NCBI RefSeq assembly: GCF_009674585.1
Contig: NZ_WKJP01000001.1
Coordinates: 1,054,001 to 1,118,000, forward strand
Origin: Haloferax marinisediminis
GTDB lineage: Archaea > Halobacteriota > Halobacteria > Halobacteriales > Haloferacaceae
Direction: 5' to 3'
DNA: 64,000 nt
The notes below the pieces were generated by a model that saw only the letters and a program-made list of their open reading frames with translations, was not told the DNA's origin and ran no database searches. Made by a program: the position numbers and the translations under genes. This document shows positions 24,891 through 33,361 of the stretch, piece after piece; the first letter of the stretch is position 1; every line of letters begins with the position of its first letter.

Positions 24891-25263
24891 ATGCTGGTTC
24901 TCGTCGCTTTGCCACTGCTGTGTGACTCTTCACACTGAGCGAGAGCCCACAGACTGGGCTGGCGCGTATTATGGAGTACAAGAAAGTACTGGCTTAAAGA
25001 GTTTATCTTCTAAGAAGTCTATATTTCTGATAGGTGTTGGGTACAATACATATTGTTCTATGATGCGTTTCCCAGATGCGGTCGACAGAACCCGAGTCCG
25101 ACGAAGTGGCGCCGACGGCCGCCACGAACGGACGATAACCTCGACCCTGAGTAGGGAGGCGACGTAAAGGTATAACAACGATATGGGCGTTTTACCTCTG
25201 ACGATTTCACCACTTCGCCTCGGGGGCGCCGCCGTCGATACCCTGGACCCACAGAGTGGGACC
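24891..25263. other. Intergenic region between agl6 and nuclease-like gene
   Basis: About 370 bp with no convincing gene. It contains several GC-rich hairpins: gtggcg/cgccac at about 25108-25127, and cccactctgtggg on the minus strand near 25247-25259. Two minus-strand TATA-like boxes also occur (gttatacctt about 25164-25173; agataaact about 25010-25018). The upstream box and hairpins could mean a small RNA or a structured agl6 leader. Confidence 0.4.
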
Positions 25264-26403
25264 TTACTCTGCTCTCGTCTCGATTGCCGACGCGAAGTCC
25301 AAACACGCTCGCTTGAACGCCTCCCGAGCGTCATCGTCAACCAACGCCCCCACGGGGAACTTCGTCTCACCATCGACCGGATCGACGCTCGCTGCATCGA
25401 TCGCAGCGAGGTCTGCATACCATCCCTCAAGCACACGTCGGTCCCACGTCGCTTCGCCCTTATTGTGCATATGTGCGGGTTGCCAGAAGCTAATCTCGCC
25501 TTTCGCGTTCACGGTGAACATCCCGTTACTGCCGCCAATTACCTCCCATCGAGCAGTCACACTCACGTTCGCGCTTCCGCCGAAGTCGTACGAGTCGGCT
25601 TCGTCCTGGATGAACTCGTAGAGGTCACGAATCGCAGCAGCTTCTCCACGAGAGAGCGTCCCCTCGCGTTCTTTCGCCGCAACGTCCGCCAATAGGTCGT
25701 CTTCGTCGTGCGTCGGTCTCGTCGTCGAGGACTTCGCACTCCGAGCATCTTCTGTCTGCCCGTACAACCGCGGGACGAACGCGGTCTTCGACTCGCCCGC
25801 GTACTGCTTGACTTCGACACCGAACACCTCGACCGACGAGAACTCTTCGTTGAGGAACTCGATGACACGCTTCAACTCGCTCGGGAGATCGTCAGCGACG
25901 AACAGCAAACGAACCTGTCTCGAACGGAGGTTCTTCTCGACGAGCTCCCACACGTCACCTGTGTCGTCTTCGCCGACGACTGCAGTGAGCACCTGTTCGG
26001 GAGAACGGCCGTGTTCTTCACACGTCTCGGTAAACTGCTCTCGGAGGTACGCACCATCCCAGTACAGACACGCGTGCGAGATGTAGTCGAGCAGTTGGCC
26101 GACGACCTCTCGGCGGATACGGGTATCTTCTGCCCGCTTGACTTCGACGACAGTCGGGACACCATCTTGGTCGATGAACAGGTGGTCGGCAGACCATCGC
26201 TCGCCGCCTCCTTTGGCATCAGGAACACTCAGCTCTCGACCGATGAGTGCCCACTGCTTCGGTTCCTGACCGTTCATCTGGTCGCCAGCGAGCAACCGCG
26301 GATACTCGACGAGACTCTTCTGGAGGACGGATTCGTACTCGTAGGGCTGTTCGGTCATTTCGATGAGCGTTCCGTCTTCTTCGAGTAAGATTCCACCATC
26401 CAT
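25264..26403 (-). CDS. PD-(D/E)XK nuclease-like protein
   Basis: A 379-residue protein. Residues 70-110 carry a PD-(D/E)XK core: Asp73 in SADHLFID, then Glu87-Val-Lys89 in TVVEVKRAED, followed by VVGQLLDYISHA with the conserved Gln and Tyr, as in NucS/RecB-like nucleases. A middle region (RQVRLLFVADDLPSELKRV) resembles domains of DUF91-type proteins. The C-terminal third (SVTARWEVIGGSNGMFTVNA) is beta-rich and may bind DNA. ATG 26358 (MTEQPYEYESVL) is an alternative start. Similar stand-alone proteins occur in defence or repair settings; no partner gene is adjacent. Confidence 0.65.
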   Translation of the reverse strand: MDGGILLEEDGTLIEMTEQPYEYESVLQKSLVEYPRLLAGDQMNGQEPKQWALIGRELSVPDAKGGGERWSADHLFIDQDGVPTVVEVKRAEDTRIRREVVGQLLDYISHACLYWDGAYLREQFTETCEEHGRSPEQVLTAVVGEDDTGDVWELVEKNLRSRQVRLLFVADDLPSELKRVIEFLNEEFSSVEVFGVEVKQYAGESKTAFVPRLYGQTEDARSAKSSTTRPTHDEDDLLADVAAKEREGTLSRGEAAAIRDLYEFIQDEADSYDFGGSANVSVTARWEVIGGSNGMFTVNAKGEISFWQPAHMHNKGEATWDRRVLEGWYADLAAIDAASVDPVDGETKFPVGALVDDDAREAFKRACLDFASAIETRAE

Positions 26404-26639
26404 CGTATCTGTCTACTCAGATTGAAGGCAACGTGATAAGTTCTGGTACAGTATTGCGTTTTTGACGAGCAGAGTCGCCTAATTCCACAATTCCCGATGT
26501 TGTGAGTGAGAGTCGATACGTCCGGACGTCCTGACGACAATGTATACGAGGAGAACAGTGACTTCTGAGATGATCTTACGCCAGATGCTGCTGGTCCACT
26601 CATCAACATCCGTCACTGTCCGAGGTCTTCACCCCGCTG

Positions 26640-27311
26640 TTACTCGGCGCGTGCGTATGCCTGGAGGTCAGCATCAAGTTCGTCTTCGTCGACGCCGAGA
26701 ACGTGTGCTAGTATCGACGTCGAATAGTCATGTGCTGCCAAATATGCCCCAATAGCGGATGTGCCGCACTCGACGACAGCGATTGGAACGCCCGCTTCCA
26801 GACTCGGCTTCCGAATGTTGCTGTACGAGAGTTGCACCGAGTTCGTAGATGCAACCTCGTCACGGAGGGCGCCCCACAGCCGGCCTCGTTCGAGCGGGTC
26901 TCGTGATGGCGGATCGTCGCTGTCGACGTTGGGGTCAGCAAACTTGACGACGCCGGGTGGAATGCGTGTCCGAGATACCCCGGTCCGTGACAGGGGAACG
27001 AGCGAACGGGTATACTCCCGCTTTGTCGTATGCACACCTTCGGACCGATTGAGCATGTGCGTGTCGACAATCTCTGCGACCGCTTCGACCGAGATGACGT
27101 CTGCGACGGCGTCGTCATCAACAGCCTTCTCTGAGTTACGCAGTGATTGTGGTTCAGCTGTCTCGTCGAGATGGTCGAGTGCGGCGGAAACGTGGGCGTT
27201 TCGTGGGACATAGTACGCATGCGCAGAGCCCGACGGTTCGTACCGGCCAGTGGTGGTGACTGCAACGAGCGTACCGTCTTCGAATTCGCGGTCGATTTCA
27301 AGCGTTCGCAT
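26640..27311 (-). CDS. Unknown protein with possible C-terminal HTH
   Basis: A 223-residue acidic protein of no family known to me. The N-terminus (MRTLEIDREFEDGTLVAVTT) suggests a small beta domain. A Pro/Asp/Ser-rich linker (PNVDSDDPPSRDPLERGR) divides the protein. The end (AIGAYLAAHDYSTSILAHVLGVDEDELDADLQAY) resembles the short HTH seen at the C-terminus of many haloarchaeal plasmid and virus proteins. Its ATG overlaps the stop of the upstream gene by one base (TAATG), so the pair is co-translated. Possible mobile-element cargo. Confidence 0.6.
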   Translation of the reverse strand: MRTLEIDREFEDGTLVAVTTTGRYEPSGSAHAYYVPRNAHVSAALDHLDETAEPQSLRNSEKAVDDDAVADVISVEAVAEIVDTHMLNRSEGVHTTKREYTRSLVPLSRTGVSRTRIPPGVVKFADPNVDSDDPPSRDPLERGRLWGALRDEVASTNSVQLSYSNIRKPSLEAGVPIAVVECGTSAIGAYLAAHDYSTSILAHVLGVDEDELDADLQAYARAE

Positions 27312-27613
27312 TAGTGGCTCACCTCCTTGAACTCAGTATACGCTCCGTTAAGCACGGTCAGCATGGTGCCGTCGCGAACGAGGAAGACAACATCTAACTC
27401 GTCGTGATAACGGGCCTCGGCGTACTCGTACCCCGCAACGTCGATTGGCGAAGCGTCTCCCCAGGCGACAAGCGGTGATGAAAACGGGTCGCCACTACGT
27501 TGGACGAACCGAAAGTCAGCGTGGTGGGTCACCCACGGTGTTTGTGTTTGTGTGGTTGGCGCTTCAGTAGGTGGCTGTGCAGACGGCGTCGTGGATGTGT
27601 GTGAAACGGACAT
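27311..27613 (-). CDS. Unknown small protein coupled to the downstream gene
   Basis: A 100-residue protein. Residues 1-35 are Thr/Pro/Gln-rich and disordered-looking (TSTTPSAQPPTEAPTTQTQT). The rest is a compact acidic/aromatic domain (WVTHHADFRFVQRSGDPF ... ARYHDELDVVFLVRDGTML) with no signature I recognise. ATG 27613 is preferred over the longer frame. It is translationally coupled with the 223-residue gene that follows; a two-component element is possible, but no toxin or antitoxin motif is visible. Confidence 0.55.
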   Translation of the reverse strand: MSVSHTSTTPSAQPPTEAPTTQTQTPWVTHHADFRFVQRSGDPFSSPLVAWGDASPIDVAGYEYAEARYHDELDVVFLVRDGTMLTVLNGAYTEFKEVSH

Positions 27614-28299
27614 GGCTATCGCTACGCGAGTGTGGTATTGCTGTGGACGCAGACGCGAACGGGCGGTCGTCCAGGGTCTGTTCGTTCTGTACTCGATACG
27701 AGGACTGATACCCACTTAATTGTTTGGGAGAATTATGGGGTTTGAGGGGGTTAAGAGTCCAGAAAACGGCGTTTCAGGTATCTAAATTTCTGGTCTGATG
27801 TTATTGTATATTGGCGCGAGAGGGCGTCAAACTCCAGTTCCAAAATTGCTCATTCGCAGGGGGATTCCGTTATATAATTGTATCGGCGTTTCATGTGGCG
27901 GTTTTGACCAACTTTGACACACTGCTGTGCGCGCGCCCTCATCGGTGTCAGCACGGGCGATGTTGTTTGGGCCCTCTTTACCGGTTCTTTGTACGGCCAT
28001 CGTTGGTTCATCTTTTTTGTGTTTTACCCACCGAGGTAGTCACTCACAGGCATAAGGCAACCAGACTAGCTCCCCCAACAGAATCAACTCACCTGAGCTT
28101 GCGATCCCGGGAATAAGATTGGCTGCCTTCTTGTTGAGGCGTCAACGACACTCACTGTTTACTTCTATTTCGCCGTCTGAAGAGGAAGTCGGACATATGT
28201 TTGACAACTGTTGATGAACGTTCGCGTCTCTCCTGAAACAAGGCCCCTCTACGAGAGCGAGATTTCTATCAACTTGATTAGGACCTCGTTGTAGACCTA
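27614..28299. other. 686-bp stretch without a recognisable gene
   Basis: No frame on either strand shows haloarchaeal codon bias, and composition is mixed with AT-rich patches (ttatataattgtatcgg near 27870). It lies between the coupled unknown genes and the 3' end of the MFS gene. It could be decayed mobile DNA; I find no transposase motif or inverted ends. Confidence 0.4.
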
Positions 28300-29493
28300 C
28301 TACTCCACCGCCTCCCCAACCCGAACCCATGCCATCACCGCCACACCCACCAACGCCACCAACGGAATCACCAACAACTGCATCGCCAACGCGATACCCG
28401 AATCGGAGATGACGAACCCAAGCGCGGCGGGAACCCCTGCAATCCCCACTGCAGACACCACCAACGCGAAACTGTTGATTGGGGCACTGTGCTCGGGAGC
28501 GGCCTCGGTCGAGTAGGCTAACAGCGTCGGATACTGCCCCGACAGCGAGAACCCAATCCCAAAGAGTCCCACGAGCACACCGAGTCCGGACGCGACGAAG
28601 AACGTGTAGATGACCGACAGCAGGCAAACCACGGCGAGGCCGAGCATCAACTGAACCGACCCAACTCGCGTGGAGAGTTTCCCGGCGACGAACCGCCCGG
28701 GGATGTAGGCCACCAACAACACACTCAACGAGGGCGTCACCAGCGCGGCTGGCACACGCCCCGCAGCAAACGTCGTCAACCACGTGAACAACGCACCCTC
28801 GACGCCGGTCGACAGGAAGATTCCTGCGGCCATGACGAGCACTTCTGGACGCCGACCAACACGTCGAATCTCAGAAACCGTGAGGACGTCGTCGCCGTCG
28901 CCGTCGAGACGAGGTGCGGGAAGCCACCACACGAGGAGTGCGAGCGGGAGGAACGCCACTCCGAGCGTGTAGTAAGCGAGTCGCCAGTCGCCGACCCAGA
29001 GCGCCGCCGTAACCACGAGCGGGCCAATCGTCGCTCCAACGGCCCACATCGCGTCGTAGTAACTGAACCACTTGCCACGGTCACTCGGATGTAAGTGACT
29101 CAACAGCGGGCGGTCGGTCCCTCGACCGATCCCACCGAACGACCCGCGTGCGAGGAGTGCGACGAGAAAGAAGGCGAACGAGGGGGTAAAGCCAATCAGG
29201 AAGACACTGACACCGGTCCCGACAATCCCCACGAGGAAGACCCGGCGAGTGTTCACCCGGCCGGCGATTGCGCCGACGAGTGCGACGAGAACGAGAAAGC
29301 CAATCGTCCCTGCGGGCGCGACGAGACCGAGTTGCCAGTCGGGTGTCCCGAACGTCTCTCGAAGCACAGGCACGACCGACCCCCGCATCTGGAGGCTCGC
29401 CCCCTCGAGCGCGACGTACGCGAAGATGACGAGGGTCCACCAGCGTCGCGTGTCGGACGCGGGGGCGGCAGTCGTGTCGTGGGCGTGTTCCAT
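28300..29493 (-). CDS. MFS transporter
   Basis: A 397-residue major-facilitator protein with about 12 hydrophobic helices in two halves. It opens with WWTLVIFAYVALEGASLQMR and has the loop 2-3 region AIAGRVNTRRVFLVG (the basic A-motif position), a basic mid-loop (WLPAPRLDGDGDDVLTVSE) and a second-half loop RFVAGKLSTRVGS. Substrate and direction of transport are not evident. No adjacent enzyme suggests a pathway. Codon use is host-like, unlike the gene-poor DNA beyond its 3' end. Confidence 0.85.
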   Translation of the reverse strand: MEHAHDTTAAPASDTRRWWTLVIFAYVALEGASLQMRGSVVPVLRETFGTPDWQLGLVAPAGTIGFLVLVALVGAIAGRVNTRRVFLVGIVGTGVSVFLIGFTPSFAFFLVALLARGSFGGIGRGTDRPLLSHLHPSDRGKWFSYYDAMWAVGATIGPLVVTAALWVGDWRLAYYTLGVAFLPLALLVWWLPAPRLDGDGDDVLTVSEIRRVGRRPEVLVMAAGIFLSTGVEGALFTWLTTFAAGRVPAALVTPSLSVLLVAYIPGRFVAGKLSTRVGSVQLMLGLAVVCLLSVIYTFFVASGLGVLVGLFGIGFSLSGQYPTLLAYSTEAAPEHSAPINSFALVVSAVGIAGVPAALGFVISDSGIALAMQLLVIPLVALVGVAVMAWVRVGEAVE

Positions 29494-29725
29494 TGGTGGT
29501 GTGCTTTACCGCCCGACTGAAAGAGGTTCTCGAATCGGCATTCGCTCGTCGGACTCCAACAGTCACGAGCGACAAGGGATTCGTCGGTGAGAAATCCGCT
29601 GAGCAGTGGGTGTCGTGGGAAGCGTTCGACATGCTCCGACAGCGTGAAACAAGTCCAGAAGCGCACACACCCAAGATAGACTAGTCTAGTGTGATTCCAG
29701 AGTGATGGTTCGTACCCACAGCGAG

Positions 29726-29878
29726 TTAATCTGCGCTCGAGTGGATACGGACAGTCGTGGTGTCCAGGTCTGGGTGGCCTGTGAGTCGACGCAGCGTGGC
29801 TTCCATCGTTTCACCGTCGCGGTTGTGCGACTTGATGAACGCGTGGAACGATTCTGACACCCGGATTGATTTGCTCAT
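29726..29878 (-). CDS. 50-residue antitoxin-like small protein
   Basis: A short gene starting MSKSIRVSESFHAFIKSHNR and ending VRIHSSAD. The first strand (SIRVSESF), the helix (HAFIKSHN) and the second helix (TMEATLRRLTG) resemble the VapB/ribbon-helix-helix type common in haloarchaea. No PIN-domain toxin is beside it, so it may be an orphan or a transcription regulator. Codon use and a clean ATG support coding. Confidence 0.65.
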   Translation of the reverse strand: MSKSIRVSESFHAFIKSHNRDGETMEATLRRLTGHPDLDTTTVRIHSSAD

Positions 29879-29971
29879 TACCCAGTGATTGTCATGTGTT
29901 AGCATAAAACTCGTTATCAGACAGAATCGACGACAATCACGAACAGCAGAACGAGCTGATGCAAGAACCGC

Positions 29972-30223
29972 TCAACGCAACTCGTGATGTGGGGTCGTGT
30001 ACAACTGCACGTACTCGTTCACGAGGTCGTCTACGCGCTCGCCGTCGACGTTGAACAGCTCTTCAGTCCTCTCGATTGGTTCTGTCGGATAGACGTGCCG
30101 TACACTCCCGTACCCGTAGTAGACCTCGACCGGAATCGCAAACCGAACGAGCACCCACTCACTGGGTTGTTCACAGATGTTGTCCGGAACGATGTCCCCT
30201 GCGCTGTAACGTGTCTTGCCCAT
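29972..30223 (-). CDS. Small conserved-type hypothetical protein
   Basis: An 83-residue acidic protein starting MGKTRYSAGDIVPDNIC. An aromatic beta segment (WVLVRFAIPVEVYYGYGSVR) is followed by a helix (RVDDLVNEYVQLY). ATG 30223 is preferred to 30256. No family is recognised. The GDIVP opening suggests a small beta-barrel-like fold, but that is a guess. Confidence 0.5.
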   Translation of the reverse strand: MGKTRYSAGDIVPDNICEQPSEWVLVRFAIPVEVYYGYGSVRHVYPTEPIERTEELFNVDGERVDDLVNEYVQLYTTPHHELR

Positions 30224-30593
30224 TGTCGTCGAACTCCCTCGTGGAATGTGCTTCAACAGTATCCCCCCCTTACTTGAGATACTGCGTAACCAATTCGACT
30301 ACGTCTTTAGCTACCACTGACATAATAATTACTCAACCCACAATCAATTACTCACCGAGTCCAGCGGAGACTACCGAACGAGGCAGTGACAGTGCGAAAT
30401 TTCGCAGACCGCAACCAGTCAGGCTTCAATCAAAATAACCGAACTCCACGACAAATCACGTGACCTGACGGCGAATCGCTCCGTGAGCGTCGAGCTATAA
30501 TATCCATATGCTCGTTATACCTCTGTTCGACTGGGTCAAAGACCACAACTCAGGAACGCAGCGTTCCAATACCGTTTGGTTCGACGAGTCGTG
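30224..30593. other. Gene-free stretch
   Basis: About 370 bp with no credible frame. It is moderately AT-rich (cataataattactcaaccc near 30320) and probably carries the promoter of the small upstream gene. Nothing else is seen. Confidence 0.4.
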
Positions 30594-30788
30594 TTAGTCA
30601 GCAACCGTCCAGACGGCGACCTCGATTATCTCTCGGACCGTCACTCCAACGGCGAATACGTACACTGTCTCGATCGGGAGCCCAAGATAGGTAATTCCCG
30701 CAACTGCGAGTGACATGAGGACCGCCATGCCAACCCACGCAAACGAAACTTTCCGCTCTGTGACCGACTGCGTGCCCAGCCCAACCAT
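30594..30788 (-). CDS. Small two-helix membrane protein
   Basis: A 64-residue protein starting MVGLGTQSVTERKVSF. One hydrophobic helix (AWVGMAVLMSLAVAGITYLG) and a second, weaker one (IETVYVFAVGVTVREIIEVA) are visible. A GTG at 30812 could extend it by 8 residues. The family is unknown; homologues of this layout are common in haloarchaeal intergenic regions. It is divergent from the surface protein that follows. Confidence 0.55.
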   Translation of the reverse strand: MVGLGTQSVTERKVSFAWVGMAVLMSLAVAGITYLGLPIETVYVFAVGVTVREIIEVAVWTVAD

Positions 30789-31000
30789 AGACGACCATTC
30801 GCGTGGCTTCACTTAAAATATAATTCTGGTGACGAATGTGCGTGTTCGTTCACGTTACACGCTGAAACTCTCGAACGGAAATCCGCAGACACGTCTCCCC
30901 CGAAAAATCGACGGACTGCATGGTGAATCACCCAGAAACCAATACCCCGAAAATCCTGATATTCAAAAGTATTATGACGATTCTATTTGTTGATAGACAC

Positions 31001-33250
31001 ATGAGTCGACGCCGTAGGCTGAACTCGAAAGGGTTGAGTCTCACATTTTCTCTCATCGTGGTTCTCTCGATGCTCGCAGGTCCGGTGTCTGCGGGTCTCG
31101 GGACGACCGCCGATGGGTCTCACCTCACCGATGGTCCGCCCGCACACAACCTCGACACCGTTCCGGACGACGAACTCACAAGCGCTACTGAGAACGTCAG
31201 CGTCTGGGATGGTTCGGTGCTGTCGCTTCGACCGAACAAAACAGACCCTGACTTCGACGCGGCAACTGCATACGAAGTGAAGACAGGCAATTCGTTCGTC
31301 AAGGACGGCACCACCCTGAAGTCTCTCAATAAGAACCCGATGTACGTCTACACGAAGGACAAACGGGTTCCCTTCACGCTCGACGGCCTCTCGAACGACA
31401 AACTCATCGAAGGCAAGACAGTCCAGTTCGTCGCCGCGAAGTTAGAAGCCGGCGCAACGCCCCCGACGTCGATGTCTGACGCCGCGGAGAACTTCATCGA
31501 CAACGACAACGTCACCTCGTCAGTCATCTCCGAAACAACCGGAACGAGCGAAACTAACGAGTTCTCGTTCACTCCTGATGAGTCTGGCCTGTGGATGGTC
31601 GCTGTTGTCGTTGTCGACGATGGCGAGGAAGGACTCTCTGACAGGGACAACGACGGCAATCTCGAGACGAACGGGAACGTCACCGTTGTCGGTGTCGACG
31701 GCCTCGCAGTCCACGAGCAGAAGTCGCACATTGTGACCGACCCGCTCGTGGGGCAGGGAGAACGAACCACCATCGACGTGGATGCGTACGGTCTGTCGGG
31801 TGAGGTCATCCACACGATTGCAATCTTCAACGAGACGGACCTCAACCAGTACGAACAGACGATTAACGCAACTGACCGAGACAACATCACGGTCGAAACC
31901 CAAATCGCCGAAGTCAACGGCTCGGCAAACCTGACTTCGGATACGATAATGGGCGTGAAGCTGGGTAAGCAGTCGTTCTCTGGCACCGAGACAACTCTCT
32001 CGGTGTTCGACCGCCTGAACGACTCGGTCTCGCAGTCGCAGGTTGATGGCGTCACCGTCGTCGAACCGAAGGCGACAGTCTACGCGACGGCTGTGACGAA
32101 GGTTGGACCTGCAAAGACCTCAATCGAAGTTCCTGTTCCGGAAGGCCCAGACGGGGACTACGTCGTGATGCACGTCGCAACCCAAAACGGCACGACGAAG
32201 ACGGTCTCGAACCGCACGCGACTCCGTGTCTACGGGTCGACACCGTGGGTCCGAGTCGTCCCGGATTCAGTCACCATCCCGGATGCAGTCGTGGAAAGCA
32301 AGGGCTTCGAGGTCAGCGTCCAGATGAAAAACTACGGGACGAAGACTGGCAAGTGCCAGGCCGAGCTCAAAGCAAACGGAAAAACCATCGACACGCGGTG
32401 CGCTAAACTCGGCCCCGCTGAAAAGAAGACCATCACCTTCTCCGGATCTATCGACACTCCCGGAACCTACGACCTGAAGGTCAACAATGAGTTCATTGGA
32501 ACGATCACCGTGACCGAAGCCGAAACCAGCGGTGGCGGTGGCGGCGGCGGTAGCGGTGGCGGTGGCGGTGGCGGTGGCGGCGGCGGCGGTGGAAACGCTG
32601 GCCCACCACCGAAAGCCGACGGCACCTACGACAGTAAGACGCTCTCATTAGAAAAGAGATTCAATGCCTCGCTCCCCGACGGCCGCGGCGTGAACAGCCT
32701 GACCATCAGGTTCAGCGAGAACGTCCGTGGACAGGTCCTCGTTCGTGAACGCCAAGGGGTTCCCGGTAGCATCGGCATGCCGGCCGGGAAACCAGTCAGC
32801 TGGCTGCAGATCGACGTGCCCGATGCAGTCGAAGACAAACCGGCGACGCTCACGCTCTCGGTCAAAAAGAGCAAACTGAAGGAACTCGGTGTGACCGCCG
32901 AGAGCCTCAAAGTGGAGCGCTACAATGACGAAACTGGTGAGTGGGAAGTCTTGGAGACTGAAATCGTCAGCGAATCCGGAGCTGTCGTAGTGATCAAGGC
33001 CGAGACGCCCGGCTTCTCCTACTTCGCAGTTACCGGAAAGCAGGTCGATGACAGCGAATCGACGCCGACGGAAACACCGGTCACCACGACCGACGAGTAC
33101 GAACCAGACGAGAAGACGACCACGACGAGCGAGAAGACGAAGACGACTGATGCGACCACGACGACGAGTTCCAGCATGCCTGGCTTCGGTGTCTCGGTCG
33201 CCGTCCTCGCACTCCTCGCAGTCGCGCTCGTCGCGGTCCGTCGCGACTAA
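31001..33250 (+). CDS. PGF-CTERM surface glycoprotein-like protein
   Basis: A 749-residue exported protein. A signal peptide (LSLTFSLIVVLSMLAGPVSA) is followed by beta-rich extracellular domains. A CARDB-like domain (EVSVQMKNYGTKTGKCQAEL) lies near residue 440-510, then a Gly-rich linker, then a PGF-pre-PGF-like domain (GVNSLTIRFSENVRGQVLV). A Thr/Glu-rich stalk leads to the C-terminal MPGFGVSVAVLALLAVALVA helix with a short basic tail, the archaeosortase ArtA signal for cleavage and lipid attachment. ATG 31001 was chosen because the signal peptide follows it. An AT-rich box about 28-36 bp upstream fits a leaderless promoter. Confidence 0.85.
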   Translation: MSRRRRLNSKGLSLTFSLIVVLSMLAGPVSAGLGTTADGSHLTDGPPAHNLDTVPDDELTSATENVSVWDGSVLSLRPNKTDPDFDAATAYEVKTGNSFVKDGTTLKSLNKNPMYVYTKDKRVPFTLDGLSNDKLIEGKTVQFVAAKLEAGATPPTSMSDAAENFIDNDNVTSSVISETTGTSETNEFSFTPDESGLWMVAVVVVDDGEEGLSDRDNDGNLETNGNVTVVGVDGLAVHEQKSHIVTDPLVGQGERTTIDVDAYGLSGEVIHTIAIFNETDLNQYEQTINATDRDNITVETQIAEVNGSANLTSDTIMGVKLGKQSFSGTETTLSVFDRLNDSVSQSQVDGVTVVEPKATVYATAVTKVGPAKTSIEVPVPEGPDGDYVVMHVATQNGTTKTVSNRTRLRVYGSTPWVRVVPDSVTIPDAVVESKGFEVSVQMKNYGTKTGKCQAELKANGKTIDTRCAKLGPAEKKTITFSGSIDTPGTYDLKVNNEFIGTITVTEAETSGGGGGGGSGGGGGGGGGGGGGNAGPPPKADGTYDSKTLSLEKRFNASLPDGRGVNSLTIRFSENVRGQVLVRERQGVPGSIGMPAGKPVSWLQIDVPDAVEDKPATLTLSVKKSKLKELGVTAESLKVERYNDETGEWEVLETEIVSESGAVVVIKAETPGFSYFAVTGKQVDDSESTPTETPVTTTDEYEPDEKTTTTSEKTKTTDATTTTSSSMPGFGVSVAVLALLAVALVAVRRD
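32531..32593 (+). repeat. GGN triplet tract coding a polyglycine linker
   Basis: About 21 consecutive ggN codons, nearly all Gly with a single Ser, encode the flexible linker of the surface protein. Such a tract is prone to in-frame slippage, so linker length may vary among strains. Confidence 0.8.
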
Positions 33251-33361
33251 CGACTACCGCAGTACGCGGCTTTCTTTTCGAGTGCAGTCTCGATACGTGA
33301 ACCAACCCTCGCGAAGCAATGGCCTACAAGTTTTTACGGCGGGTCGCGCAATCGTAGTTTG

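Noticed and set aside
24969-25436. 155-codon minus-strand frame between agl6 and the nuclease-like gene
   Set aside because: It overlaps the nuclease gene in another frame, is Arg/Ser-rich and has no recognisable domain; the region looks non-coding.
27811-28116. 101-codon frame in the gene-free stretch, considered as a transposase remnant
   Set aside because: No DDE, HUH or zinc-ribbon motif, no inverted ends and unusual amino-acid content.
32531-32593. GGN tract as a CRISPR-like or satellite repeat
   Set aside because: In-frame polyglycine linker of a surface protein; no spacers or conserved repeat unit.
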